A stretch of 64,000 nt of DNA from JACKCD01 sp041390905 (GCA_041390905.1 JAWKPA010000013.1:868001-932000), one strand, 5' to 3'; shown: positions 51,559-60,593, counted from the stretch's first letter. Numbers and translations: made by a program. The notes: a model not told the origin generated them from the letters alone.

Positions 51559-52445
51559 AAATTGCCCATATTGTTAATCCAGTCAATGCGAAGGAGGGAT
51601 CGGAGCTGGCGGTGGCGCAGCCGATTACGTTTGCTACGATGCGGCAGGCGCAGGCGGCAACGGCCGTTTCTCCCCATCCCACCACCCACGTCCACCTCTT
51701 CGCCATCGCCTACCCCGAAGACGAACCCGTCATGCCGGCCGGGTTCACCCACCTGCCCCCTCTCACGCAATCCGTGCTGGACGTTGGCCGCTTGGCTCCG
51801 CCGCGCAAGCTGCCGCTGCTGCGCCACATCCTCGATGCCCTTTATGCCGCCAGCGACGCGGACTTTTTCGTGTATACCAACGTGGATATTGCCCTGCAAC
51901 CCCACTTTTTTACGGCCGTTTCCCACCATATCGCCGCCGGACACGATGCCTTTGTCATCAACCGGCGCACCATTCCCAAAACCCACACCCGCGTGGAGGA
52001 CATTCCCCACATGCTGGCCGAGCCGGGTGAGCCGCACCGGGGGTGGGACTGCTTTGTTTTCCGGCGGCAGGCGTATTCGCACTACCAGCTTGGCGATGTG
52101 TGCCTGGGCGCGCCCCGCGTGGGGCTGGCGCTGCTGGCAAACTTGATCGCCTTTGCCGGCAACTTTGCTGAGTTCAAGGACGAGCAGTTGACCTTTCATC
52201 TGGGCGACGACCGCAGTTGGCGCAGTTGGCGGCCTTCTGATTATGAACGCCACAATACGCGGGAGCTGATGGCGGTGTTGGCGCGGCTGGAGAGAGAAAG
52301 AGGTGCGTTTCCTCGCCACACCCCGCCAGGTGCTTTCCTTGCCAAAAAACGCACCCTTGGCCCATTTTATGAACTGTGGACGCGGCTGGCGCATGTGCCG
52401 ATTGGCTGGTCTCGGTGGCTGAATGGGGTAATCGGTAAACAGTAA
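51552..52445 (+). CDS. Unknown protein, glycosyltransferase-like
   Basis: 297 residues. KIAHIVNPVNAKEGSELAVAQPITFATM at the start and the segment ADFFVYTNVDIALQPHFF, an acidic D-x-D-like position in a GT-A-type context, suggest a nucleotide-sugar-binding protein; then RTIPKTHTRVEDIPHM and GWDCFVFRR. The only start is TTG 51552, overlapping the previous stop by 7 bp. The last codons (VIGKQ, stop) are the left arm of a family B repeat. Confidence 0.65.
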   Translation: MLKIAHIVNPVNAKEGSELAVAQPITFATMRQAQAATAVSPHPTTHVHLFAIAYPEDEPVMPAGFTHLPPLTQSVLDVGRLAPPRKLPLLRHILDALYAASDADFFVYTNVDIALQPHFFTAVSHHIAAGHDAFVINRRTIPKTHTRVEDIPHMLAEPGEPHRGWDCFVFRRQAYSHYQLGDVCLGAPRVGLALLANLIAFAGNFAEFKDEQLTFHLGDDRSWRSWRPSDYERHNTRELMAVLARLERERGAFPRHTPPGAFLAKKRTLGPFYELWTRLAHVPIGWSRWLNGVIGKQ

Positions 52446-52490
52446 TCGGTAGCGTATGATAACCAATAACAAGCCTTGCTCTTGTTACTG
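52429..52490. repeat. Family B inverted repeat, degenerate
   Basis: GTAATCGGTAAACAGTAATC versus weaker right arm ACCAATAACAAG/CTTGTTACTGAT. Overlaps the end of the preceding gene. Confidence 0.75.
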
Positions 52491-52496
52491 ATAAAA

Positions 52497-53312
52497 ATGC
52501 CCATGCTTTTGCGTGTAGTAGAAAAAACGGCCGTTTCTCTCCCCCAAACTTTCCCCTTCACCGTCCCCGCCATTGCCAACCTGCACACGGTGGCTTTCAC
52601 CCGCCCCGTCACCTTTTTGGCCGGGGAAAATGGGTCGGGCAAATCAACGTTTTTGGAGGCGGTGGCGTGTGCGGTTGGTTCGATTACGGTTGGCAGCCAA
52701 AGTGTGCAGCATGACCCGACGTTAACGGCCGTTCGTCGCCTCATCCCCCACCTCAAGCTCACCTGGTCAAAGAAAAGCCGCAAAGGATTCTTCATGCGTG
52801 CCGAAGATTTTTTCGGCTACGCCCGCCAACTCAACGAAAGCCGCGCCGAAATGGAGCAAGAATTGGCGAAACTGGATGACGAGTACGAGGGGCGCAACTT
52901 TGCCAAGGCACTCGCCAGCATGCCCTACCGCCGCGAGTTGGGGGCGTTGCGCCAGTCGTATGGCGACGGGCTGGATGCTAATTCCCACGGCGAAGGGTTT
53001 CTCAAGCTGTTTCAGGAGCGGTTTGTCGGGGAAGGGCTGTACCTGCTTGACGAACCCGAAGCCCCGCTTTCCCCCATGCGCCAGTTGGCCTTTCTCGCCA
53101 TGCTGCACCAGATGGTGCAACAAAACGCCCAGTTTATCATCGCCACCCACTCTCCCATCCTCATGGCCTACCCCAACGCCACCATTCTCAGCTTTGACGG
53201 CGGCACGGTGGCCGAGGTGGCCTATGAATCGCTGGAACACGTTCAGGTAACGCGCAGCTTTTTGCAAAATCCGGCCGTTTACCTGCGCCATTTGCTTGAA
53301 GATGTTGAATAG
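52497..53312 (+). CDS. AAA/ABC-type ATPase (AAA_21/RecF-like)
   Basis: 271 residues. Walker A FLAGENGSGKSTFLEAVA, signature-like SHGEGFLKLF, Walker B GLYLLDEPEAPLSPMRQ, switch His in FIIATHSPILMAYPNA. Compact stand-alone ATPase like the YbbA/PA0787 type predicted ATPases. It has no paired nuclease gene here (such as an OLD-type TOPRIM), so defence function is not supported. Start ATG 52497 or 52503. Confidence 0.85.
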   Translation: MPMLLRVVEKTAVSLPQTFPFTVPAIANLHTVAFTRPVTFLAGENGSGKSTFLEAVACAVGSITVGSQSVQHDPTLTAVRRLIPHLKLTWSKKSRKGFFMRAEDFFGYARQLNESRAEMEQELAKLDDEYEGRNFAKALASMPYRRELGALRQSYGDGLDANSHGEGFLKLFQERFVGEGLYLLDEPEAPLSPMRQLAFLAMLHQMVQQNAQFIIATHSPILMAYPNATILSFDGGTVAEVAYESLEHVQVTRSFLQNPAVYLRHLLEDVE

Positions 53313-53436
53313 GGCGCAGATTTACCTGATGAACCTGATAAAGAATCACTAGATAAAAAGTTCAACTTCTCCGAAGAAGTTGAACTTTTCATCATGATAA
53401 AAAATCAGGCAAATCAGGCAAATCTGCGTCCCATTT
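53313..53436. repeat. Family D inverted repeat enclosing family C
   Basis: Outer GGGCGCAGATTTACCTGATG and CAAATCTGCGTCCC; inner AAAAGTTCAACTTCT ... AGAAGTTGAACTTTT (53356-53388). A nested hairpin of over 100 bp. Confidence 0.92.
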
Positions 53437-53442
53437 TCCCCC

Positions 53443-54399
53443 ATGACCCAACCCAACCCTTTCTTCATCGTCGGCAGCCCGCGCTCCGGCACAACCTTAC
53501 TCCGCTTTATTTTGAGCAGCCATTCCCGCCTTTATGTGCCAGATGAGACGGGCTTCATTCCGTTCTTAAGGAAGCAGCCCCATACTGACCTCAGTTTGTC
53601 TGAGGTTGACGCTATTTTGACACGAATTGGGCAGTTAAATCGTTTTTGGGACGGCATGGTGTCGGATGTGGGCGCATTTTACAATGCACTGCCGCAGCCG
53701 CGCCTGCCGTTTGTGCTGGAAGCGTTGTTCCAGCAGCGCATTGCCCCGCACGGCGCGGTGCGCTGGGGGGACAAAACGCCGCTCTATGTGCGCTATGTCC
53801 CCACGATTCGCGCCCTGTTTCCCCAGGCCAAATTTATCCATATGGTGCGCGATGGGCGCGATGCCACGCTGTCGGCGGCGAAGAAGTGGGCGGCAGGCAA
53901 GCCCTACATGGACACCTACTATCTGCTGACCAACTGGCGGCGCAATGTGGCGGCGGGCTGGGCGGCGCAAAAGCTGTTGGGAAGTGATTATCTGGAGTTG
54001 CGGTATGAGCAGGTGGTGACGGAGCCAGAAACGGCCGTTTCCCACCTCTGCACCTTCCTCAACGAACCATTTGAACCGGCCATGCTCGACCAAACCGGGC
54101 TGGCGCGGCAGGTGGGCGGCGGTATTGATGAGCATGTCGAAGTGCAGCGGCAGATCAACAGCCAAAGCGTGGGGCGCTGGCAGCAGGAAATGCCCCTCTT
54201 TGAGCAAAAGCTCGCCAACCACCTCATTGGCCCCACCTTGCAGCAGGCAGGCTACCCCCTGGCCGACGTTCCCCCCTTCACCCCCGCCGAACGGCTCCAC
54301 CTTGCCCGCCTCGCCGCCAAATTCACCCTCGCCGACACCACCCGTTCGCTGCTCTACAAAACCGGGCTGCTCACGCTCAATGCAAATCGAAGAAAATAA
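53443..54399 (+). CDS. Sulfotransferase family protein
   Basis: 318 residues, PAPS-dependent. 5'-phosphosulfate loop IVGSPRSGTTLLRFILSSH near the start, 3'-phosphate motif FIHMVRDGRDATLSAAKKW, and YEQVVTEPETAVSHLCTFL. Probably transfers sulfate to the surface polysaccharide made by neighbouring genes. Confidence 0.92.
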   Translation: MTQPNPFFIVGSPRSGTTLLRFILSSHSRLYVPDETGFIPFLRKQPHTDLSLSEVDAILTRIGQLNRFWDGMVSDVGAFYNALPQPRLPFVLEALFQQRIAPHGAVRWGDKTPLYVRYVPTIRALFPQAKFIHMVRDGRDATLSAAKKWAAGKPYMDTYYLLTNWRRNVAAGWAAQKLLGSDYLELRYEQVVTEPETAVSHLCTFLNEPFEPAMLDQTGLARQVGGGIDEHVEVQRQINSQSVGRWQQEMPLFEQKLANHLIGPTLQQAGYPLADVPPFTPAERLHLARLAAKFTLADTTRSLLYKTGLLTLNANRRK

Positions 54400-54407
54400 A
54401 TAGAGAA

Positions 54408-54467
54408 TGGAGAATAGAGATTGTCGCTTCGCTAGTGGCAATCTCCAATCTCCAATCTCCAATCTCC
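54408..54467. repeat. Family A inverted repeat abutting a start codon
   Basis: GGAGAATAGAGATTG versus CAATCTCCAATCTCCAATCT; the right arm's last C is directly before ATG 54468. Confidence 0.9.
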
Positions 54468-55658
54468 ATGAACCTCCTTTTTCTCACCCCCCGCCTTCCC
54501 TACCCGCCCGACCGGGGCGACCGGCTGCGGGCGTTTCATTTTTTGCGGCAGTTGGCAGGGGAACACCAGATTACGCTGGTGTCGTTTGTGGCAAATGAGG
54601 CGGAACGGGCGTTTGTGCCAGCCCTGCAGCCCTACTGCGCGGCGGTGCATCTGGTGGAGCAGTCGGTGTGGCAGTCGGCAACGGCCGTTCTTCGCCACCT
54701 CCACCGCCCCGAACCGCTGCAACTGCGCTACTACCAATCCGCCGCCATGCGCCAACTCGTGGATCGCCTTGTCGCCACCCAACCGTTTGATGCCGCTTAC
54801 GTCCACCTGTTCCGCATGGCTCCCTACGTTGCCCACCATCCCCAGCTTTACCGCATCGTTGACCTGACCGACGTGATTTCGCGGGAAATCACGCTTTCTT
54901 TACCCTACCGCCCCTTCCTCTGGCGTACCATCTACCGGATGGAACAGCCCCGGATTTGGCGTTACGAGCAGCAGGTGGTGCAACAATTTGAAGAGAGCTG
55001 GTTGATTTCGGAGGCGGACAAGGTGGCATTAACGGCCGTTTATCCCCAAGCCAACATCCACGTCATCCCCAACGGCGTAGACACCGACCAGCTCAAGCCG
55101 CTTTCCCGGCTGCGCCAGCCCAACAGCCTCCTTTTTGTCGGCCATCTCGGTGTGTTCCACAATGTAGATGCCGTCCGCTTTTTGGTGGAAGAGGTGCTGC
55201 CGCTGGTGCAACGCCACGTCCCCGACTGCACGCTCAACATTGTGGGCGCGGGGCCAACCGAGGACGTGGAGCGGTTTGGCGACCATTTTGGGGTCAAGAT
55301 TACTGGCTTTGTGGCCGATTTGAACGGGGTGCTGAACGAAACGGCCGTTTTTGTGGCCCCCCTCCGTTTTTCCGCTGGTATTCAAAACAAGGTACTAGAA
55401 GCGATGGCCGCCGGGCTGCCCGTTGTCACCACCAGCAACGTCAACGCCGGGTTAAAAGCGGCCGTTGGCGAGGAAATTTTCATCGCTGACGACCCCGCCC
55501 AAATCGCCAGCCGCATCATTGAACTGCTGCGCGACCAGCCGCTGCGCGAGCGCGTCGGCCAGGCCGCCCGCCAATTTGTCCGGCAAAAATATAGCTGGCA
55601 CCACGTTTCCGGCCGGCTGGCGCAAATTCAGGCGGCAATGAACAACCAAAACACGTAA
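54468..55658 (+). CDS. Glycosyltransferase, PEP-CTERM/exosortase-associated type (TIGR03087-like)
   Basis: 396 residues, GT4-like. MNLLFLTPRLPYPPDRGDRLRAFHFLRQLA is characteristic of the TIGR03087/stp1 group; donor site VIPNGVDTDQLKP, LLFVGHLGVFHNVDAVRFL, VLEAMAAGLPVVTTSNVNAGL. No exosortase gene is in the window, so only the glycan role is inferred. Confidence 0.9.
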   Translation: MNLLFLTPRLPYPPDRGDRLRAFHFLRQLAGEHQITLVSFVANEAERAFVPALQPYCAAVHLVEQSVWQSATAVLRHLHRPEPLQLRYYQSAAMRQLVDRLVATQPFDAAYVHLFRMAPYVAHHPQLYRIVDLTDVISREITLSLPYRPFLWRTIYRMEQPRIWRYEQQVVQQFEESWLISEADKVALTAVYPQANIHVIPNGVDTDQLKPLSRLRQPNSLLFVGHLGVFHNVDAVRFLVEEVLPLVQRHVPDCTLNIVGAGPTEDVERFGDHFGVKITGFVADLNGVLNETAVFVAPLRFSAGIQNKVLEAMAAGLPVVTTSNVNAGLKAAVGEEIFIADDPAQIASRIIELLRDQPLRERVGQAARQFVRQKYSWHHVSGRLAQIQAAMNNQNT

Positions 55659-55671
55659 TTCGGGCAGGGAT

Positions 55672-55843
55672 GCCCGACCAACAGGGAAGACGCAAAATTT
55701 TGCGTCTCTATAACACCCGGATGACACAGTTTCGCAACTATGTTATGCTTAGGCGCTGTAGCAAGAGAGATTGGCGATTAGAGAGTTGGAATAGAGGCTG
55801 TTTTTCAATCGCCCATAACCAATCTCTAATCCCCGTAGCGAGT
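55672..55843. repeat. GACGCAAAATTTTGCGTC palindrome and family A-like repeat
   Basis: A perfect 18-bp palindrome at about 55687-55704, then degenerate family A arms (GAGATTGGCGATTAGAG and ACCAATCTCTAATCCC) up to 55843, just before the MNT gene. Confidence 0.8.
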
Positions 55844-55851
55844 AGTAACCA

Positions 55852-56202
55852 ATGGCATTTGACACAGCCCTTCTAGATCACGTTCTGGCAGAACGTCACG
55901 TTTGTTGGGAACAAGAGCGGCAGCAACTGCTGATCTGCCTGCGCCAACTGTTAAATAAACGGGCTGCGGCATTTGGTGTTGAGGTAGCCTACATTTTTGG
56001 CTCACTGATTCAGCCCAATCGGTTCACAACTCGTTCTGACATTGATGTCGCCGTGGAATCAGTCGCACCCGGTCAATTTATTCCATTCAAGGTGCTGCTG
56101 GAAACAACCCTTAAACGGGATGTTGACCTCATTTTGCTAGAGAAATGCCATTTTGCTGATGATATTCGACGCGAAGGTGAACTGTGGATAAGGTCAAACT
56201 AG
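55852..56202 (+). CDS. MNT-type nucleotidyltransferase antitoxin (MntA-like)
   Basis: 116 residues of the minimal nucleotidyltransferase family: YIFGSLIQPNRFTTRSDIDVAVE shows the G-S and D-x-D catalytic set, followed by LKRDVDLILLEK giving the third Asp. In MNT-HEPN pairs it AMPylates and silences the HEPN toxin. Overlaps the HEPN gene by 19 bp. Confidence 0.92.
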   Translation: MAFDTALLDHVLAERHVCWEQERQQLLICLRQLLNKRAAAFGVEVAYIFGSLIQPNRFTTRSDIDVAVESVAPGQFIPFKVLLETTLKRDVDLILLEKCHFADDIRREGELWIRSN

Positions 56203-56651
56203 AAATCATTCGGTCGCAGCTAGAGCGTCAACTATTGTGGATTGAACGTATTTATGAAAATTTGCAAGAGCGGCAGGAATATGCTCGTTCTGCACCATTG
56301 ATTTATGCTGAAAGTATTGCTTATCAGCTTCATAATTTGTACAGTGCCATCGAAGATTTAATGAAGCTTGTTGCCAAAGCATTTGAAAATCATCTTGAAG
56401 ATATGTCCCGTTGGCATTGGGAATTGATTGATCGGATGACGCTGGAGATTGCGGGGGTGCGGCCAGCGTTGTTGCAGAAGGAAACGGCCGTTTATCTCCA
56501 CAAACTCCGCAGTTTCCGCCACTTTTTTCGCCACGCCTACACCGTGGAACTAGACCGCGACGAACTGCTTCGCAACCTGCAAACCGCCGAAGCCGTTCGC
56601 CCCCTGTTGCGGCGTGACGTACAAACCTTTTTACAACAATTCGAGGAATAA
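56184..56651 (+). CDS. HEPN-type toxin partner (HepT-like)
   Basis: 155 residues, all-helical; LHNLYSAIEDLMKLVAKAF and LRSFRHFFRHAYTVEL with the R-x4-6-H RNase motif (RHFFRH) and the Tyr that partner MNT proteins modify. Starts with GTG 56184 inside the MNT gene. Probably an RNase toxin of a type II/VII toxin-antitoxin pair. It ends with TAATG shared with the next gene. Confidence 0.88.
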   Translation: MDKVKLEIIRSQLERQLLWIERIYENLQERQEYARSAPLIYAESIAYQLHNLYSAIEDLMKLVAKAFENHLEDMSRWHWELIDRMTLEIAGVRPALLQKETAVYLHKLRSFRHFFRHAYTVELDRDELLRNLQTAEAVRPLLRRDVQTFLQQFEE

Positions 56652-59600
56652 TGGATTCAAAGTTAGCTCGTTGGTGCGATGGCCTGATTGAGGCCGGGTG
56701 GCTTGCTGCCATCATCGCTGTTCCCCTGTTCTTCAACATCCATTCTGAACGTGTCTTTGAACCGGACAAACTGACCCTGTTGCGCTCCATCGCCGTGCTG
56801 ATGGCCGTCGCCTGGCTCATCAAATTTGTGGAGCAGCAGGGATGGCGCGATTTGGGCTGGCTGCAGGCCAAAAACCGGGAAGCCATTTGGCACAAGCCAT
56901 TTGTGCTGCCCATTTTTGTTCTCGTCTGCGTCTACCTCATCTCCACCATTTTTTCCGTCACCCCTCGCGTCAGTTGGGCCGGCTCCTACCAGAGGCTGCA
57001 AGGAACCTACACCACCCTTTCCTATATCACTATCTTTGCGCTGGTGGCCGCCACCATGCGGACGCGGGAGCAGGTGCGGCGGGTGGTGACAACCATCATC
57101 ATCACCTCCATTCCCATCGCCTTCTACGGGCTGCTGCAGCATTTTGACCTCGACCCACTGCCCTGGGGTGGCAACGTGACCCGCCGCGTGGCCGGGCATA
57201 TGGGCAACTCCATCTTCATCGCTGCCTACCTCATCATGGTTGTGCCGCTGACGCTGGGGCGCATCATTGATGCCTTCACCAATATTCTGGGTGATGATGA
57301 ACTGTCCAATGCCGATGTGGTGCGCTCATCGGTTTACATTTTCACCCTCGCCATTCAGATGATCACCATCTATTGGTCGGGCAGTCGTGGGCCGCTGCTG
57401 GGGTTGGCGGCGGGGCTGTTTGCCTTTACGCTGGTGCTGCTGGTATCGCTGCGGAACGCCGTGGCCGAAGGCAAATTCCGGCTGGCCGATGCCACGCCTG
57501 CCTTGATTTTCTTGCTGCCATCGCTGCTGGCCTTGCTGTTGAGCAATGTGGTGGCTCAGGCGACCACACCCCTGACGGCGTTTGCTGTTTTTATGGGGGT
57601 TGTTGCCCTGTCAGTGTTGGCCGTTTTTGTGCTGGTTGCAGCGCGGCGCGGCTGGAAATGGCTGTGGCTGGGGTGGATTTTGCTAACGCTGTTCATGGGG
57701 GTGTGGCTGGTGCTATTCAACATTCCAGACGACAATACCCAGGGGCTGCGCCAAGCTCCGGTGGTTGGTGGGATGTTTGAGTCGCTGTCGGCGTGGCGGG
57801 AGCTGCCGACGATTGGTTCGTATGGCAAGATGCTGGACCCGACGCAGAACGTGGGGCGGGAAAAGAGTAACCGGGTGCGCGTGCTGATTTGGGAAGGGGT
57901 GGTGCAGTTGATTTCGCCCCACACGCCGCTGCAATACCCGGATGGCTCGACGGATCCGTTTAACTTTTTACGGCCGTTTATCGGCTACGGCCCCGAATCC
58001 ATGTATGTTGCCTACAACCGGTACTACCCGCCTGAACTCGCCACCGTCGAAGCCCGCAACGCTTCCCCCGACCGCTCCCACAACGAAACCTTTGACGCGC
58101 TCGTCATCACCGGCATCGTTGGCTTTTTGGTGTGGCAAGCCCTTTATCTGAGCGTTTTTTACTATGCTTTCCGCTATTTGGGTGTGGTGGGCAGCCGCCG
58201 CGACCGCAACGTGCTGTTTGGGGCGTGGATTGGCGGGGGGTTGCTGGCCGGGCTGCTGGCGGGGCTGCTGGCCGACCCCATTTACCTGGGGGTGGCAATT
58301 CCCAGCGGCAGTATCATGGGGCTGGTGCTCTATTTGATTTACTACGCGCTGCTGGCCCAGGCCGAGACGGCGGGTGAGGATCCATTTCAGGTGGATCGGC
58401 TGCTGGTGAATGGGCTGATTGCCGCTGTGCTGGCGCACTTTGTGGAAATTCACTTTGGGATTGCCATTGCGGCGACGCGACTCCACTTTTTCCTCTTTGT
58501 GGGGCTGATTTTTATGGTGGCGTATAAATTGCGTGGGGCGGAGACAGAAACGGCCGTTTCTTCCCCCGAACCCACCACCGATGACAAACCCACACGCAGT
58601 CGTCGCCGTGGCCGTGTGGCAACCAGCACCACTCCTGCGGTGGGCAGTGGCTGGGGCGCACCCGTGTGGGTTGCTGCCCTCACGCTGGCACTTATTCTCG
58701 GCATCCTTGCCTTCGAGTACATGACCTATGCCCTGCCCCCCGACAAGATCATCCAGTCTCGTGCCGACCTGACGGCGGGGGAAATTTTTTACCAATCGCT
58801 CTTTATCAATGCCCGGCGCGGCTTTGTTGATTCTCCCTTCATCTTCCTGATGATGATGTTTACCTGGCTGCTGGGCGGGCTGGTGGCGTTGAGCGAGATG
58901 GTGAAGCATGGGGAGTGGGTGCCGCCGTTAACGGCCGTTTCCCCCGTCCCTGCTGACCGCCGCAATCTGCTTGGCGTGGGCTTCATGCTCGTTGGCGCGG
59001 CCAGCATTGGCTATCGTTTCATTGTGCCGCTCACCGACCTCGTTTCAACCACGGCTCTGCTGGGGCGCAGCCTGACCCTCATTTGGGGGGCGTTGTGCTT
59101 CCTGGCCGCGCTGCGGCTGTTTACCAATGGCAAACAGGCGCGGCTGGTGGCTGGGGCGGTGGCGGTGTTGGGGCTGCTGACGGCGTTGCCGGTGATGGTG
59201 GCTGGCGGGGTGGGGTATGGGCTGTTAACGGCCGTTGCCTGCGCCGCCCTCCTTTACCTGCTGTGGGAACACGGCTGGGGCAATATCGTATGGCCGCCGG
59301 TCATCATCGCTTTTGTTTCTCTCACCATTGGTCTCATTGTGGGCTATTTGCAGGCCAATAATTTGCGCGGCTCCCTGCTGCTGCAATCCCCCACGCCGCT
59401 GGAAACGCTGGAGCAAATTGTGGCTTTCCGCGTTTTTGAGGCGGAGCGGGCGGCGGGGTTCCTCACCTTTTTCTATGCGTTTATGGTGCTGATGCTGCTG
59501 GGAACGGCCGTTGCCCTAGCCACACCTTGGCTAGGGCGGCGTTTGCGCCAAAGCGGCACCACCCTTGGTTTTGGCGGGCTGGCACTGCTGCTCATCGGTG

Positions 59601-60529
59601 GGCTGCTGTTTAACGCCGTAACCAACGTGCGCGTGGTGCAGGCCGATATGGTCTACAAGCGGGCGCGGCCGTTTGATAACCAGGGCGGCAGCGAAGGTAA
59701 TTCCGATGCCTGGAACGTGGCGATTGCCATTTATGAACGGGCGTTGGAAATGGTGCCAAAGGAAGATTTCTATTACCTTTTCCTGGGTCGGGCGTATCTG
59801 GAAAATTCAACGGTGACGGCTGACCCAGTGGCGCGGGAGGCACTGCTGGCGGAGGCGGAAACGCGGCTGCTGCAGGCCCAGGCGATTAATCCGCTCAACA
59901 CCGACCACACCGCCAATTTGGCGCGGCTCAACACCCGCTGGTACCAACTTGAGGACAATGAAGCGAACCGTCCGCTGCGGCTGGAGCGGGCGCGGGAAAA
60001 TTATGAAACGGCGTTGATGTTGAGTCCGCAAAATTCGATTGTGCGCAATGAGTATGCGTTCCTGGCACTGGAACTAGATAAGGATTGTGACGAGGCACTG
60101 GCAATTTACCAGCAGTCGGCCGACATTGACCCGTATTATGCCAGCACCTACTTTTCCCTGGCTGATACCTATGTGAGCTGTGCGCCCGGCGAGGGTGAAG
60201 CGCGGACAACGGCGTACCAGTCGGCGGCGGATGCGCTGGAGTTGGGGCTGGCGCGGGATGGCAGCAACCCACGGGCGTGGGCGCAAGCGGGGCAAATTTA
60301 CCAGCAGATCGGCCGGCCGACGGATGCTGTGGCTGCCTATCAAGAAGCGATGAACCGGGATCGCAAGGGGGAATTGCCAGCCTGGAACATGCACTACCTA
60401 TTAGCAACCGCCTACGCCGAAACGGGCGACAAACAGCAGGCAAAAGAGATGGGGGAACTGGCGCGGTCGTTGGCCCCGGAAGCCGTTGTGCCGGAAATTG
60501 AGCAGTTCCTTGCCGGAATTAAGAATTAA
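56651..60529 (+). CDS. O-antigen-ligase-like membrane protein with C-terminal TPR repeats
   Basis: 1292 residues. About the first 960 residues hold many membrane helices with an extracytoplasmic loop containing R-x3-W-x2 patterns (RVRVLIWEGVVQLI) and HNETFDALVITGIVGFLVWQ, typical of the Wzy/WaaL (O-antigen ligase) domain; more helices follow than usual, suggesting a fused second module. From about 1000 to the end are TPR-like repeats (YYLFLGRAYLENS, RARENYETALMLSPQN, AWAQAGQIYQQIGRPTDAV). Start overlaps the HEPN stop. The final I-K-N and stop are made by a repeat arm. Likely polymerises or ligates the surface glycan. Confidence 0.85.
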   Translation: MDSKLARWCDGLIEAGWLAAIIAVPLFFNIHSERVFEPDKLTLLRSIAVLMAVAWLIKFVEQQGWRDLGWLQAKNREAIWHKPFVLPIFVLVCVYLISTIFSVTPRVSWAGSYQRLQGTYTTLSYITIFALVAATMRTREQVRRVVTTIIITSIPIAFYGLLQHFDLDPLPWGGNVTRRVAGHMGNSIFIAAYLIMVVPLTLGRIIDAFTNILGDDELSNADVVRSSVYIFTLAIQMITIYWSGSRGPLLGLAAGLFAFTLVLLVSLRNAVAEGKFRLADATPALIFLLPSLLALLLSNVVAQATTPLTAFAVFMGVVALSVLAVFVLVAARRGWKWLWLGWILLTLFMGVWLVLFNIPDDNTQGLRQAPVVGGMFESLSAWRELPTIGSYGKMLDPTQNVGREKSNRVRVLIWEGVVQLISPHTPLQYPDGSTDPFNFLRPFIGYGPESMYVAYNRYYPPELATVEARNASPDRSHNETFDALVITGIVGFLVWQALYLSVFYYAFRYLGVVGSRRDRNVLFGAWIGGGLLAGLLAGLLADPIYLGVAIPSGSIMGLVLYLIYYALLAQAETAGEDPFQVDRLLVNGLIAAVLAHFVEIHFGIAIAATRLHFFLFVGLIFMVAYKLRGAETETAVSSPEPTTDDKPTRSRRRGRVATSTTPAVGSGWGAPVWVAALTLALILGILAFEYMTYALPPDKIIQSRADLTAGEIFYQSLFINARRGFVDSPFIFLMMMFTWLLGGLVALSEMVKHGEWVPPLTAVSPVPADRRNLLGVGFMLVGAASIGYRFIVPLTDLVSTTALLGRSLTLIWGALCFLAALRLFTNGKQARLVAGAVAVLGLLTALPVMVAGGVGYGLLTAVACAALLYLLWEHGWGNIVWPPVIIAFVSLTIGLIVGYLQANNLRGSLLLQSPTPLETLEQIVAFRVFEAERAAGFLTFFYAFMVLMLLGTAVALATPWLGRRLRQSGTTLGFGGLALLLIGGLLFNAVTNVRVVQADMVYKRARPFDNQGGSEGNSDAWNVAIAIYERALEMVPKEDFYYLFLGRAYLENSTVTADPVAREALLAEAETRLLQAQAINPLNTDHTANLARLNTRWYQLEDNEANRPLRLERARENYETALMLSPQNSIVRNEYAFLALELDKDCDEALAIYQQSADIDPYYASTYFSLADTYVSCAPGEGEARTTAYQSAADALELGLARDGSNPRAWAQAGQIYQQIGRPTDAVAAYQEAMNRDRKGELPAWNMHYLLATAYAETGDKQQAKEMGELARSLAPEAVVPEIEQFLAGIKN

Positions 60530-60584
60530 GAATTATGAATTATGAATTAGGAAGGACTTTTCATAATTCATAATTCATAATTCA
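60526..60584. repeat. Inverted repeat of AATTATGAATT units
   Basis: AAGAATTATGAATTATGAATT versus AATTCATAATTCATAATTC; a further low-complexity family, seen once. Confidence 0.92.
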
Positions 60585-60593
60585 TCCTTTTAC

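Noticed and set aside
52497..53312. Anti-phage ATPase (OLD/Gabija-like)
   Set aside because: No TOPRIM domain and no helicase or nuclease partner next to it.
1441..55843. CRISPR arrays made of family A repeats
   Set aside because: Arms are inverted and made of short tandem units; no constant repeat plus unique spacer pattern, and no cas genes.
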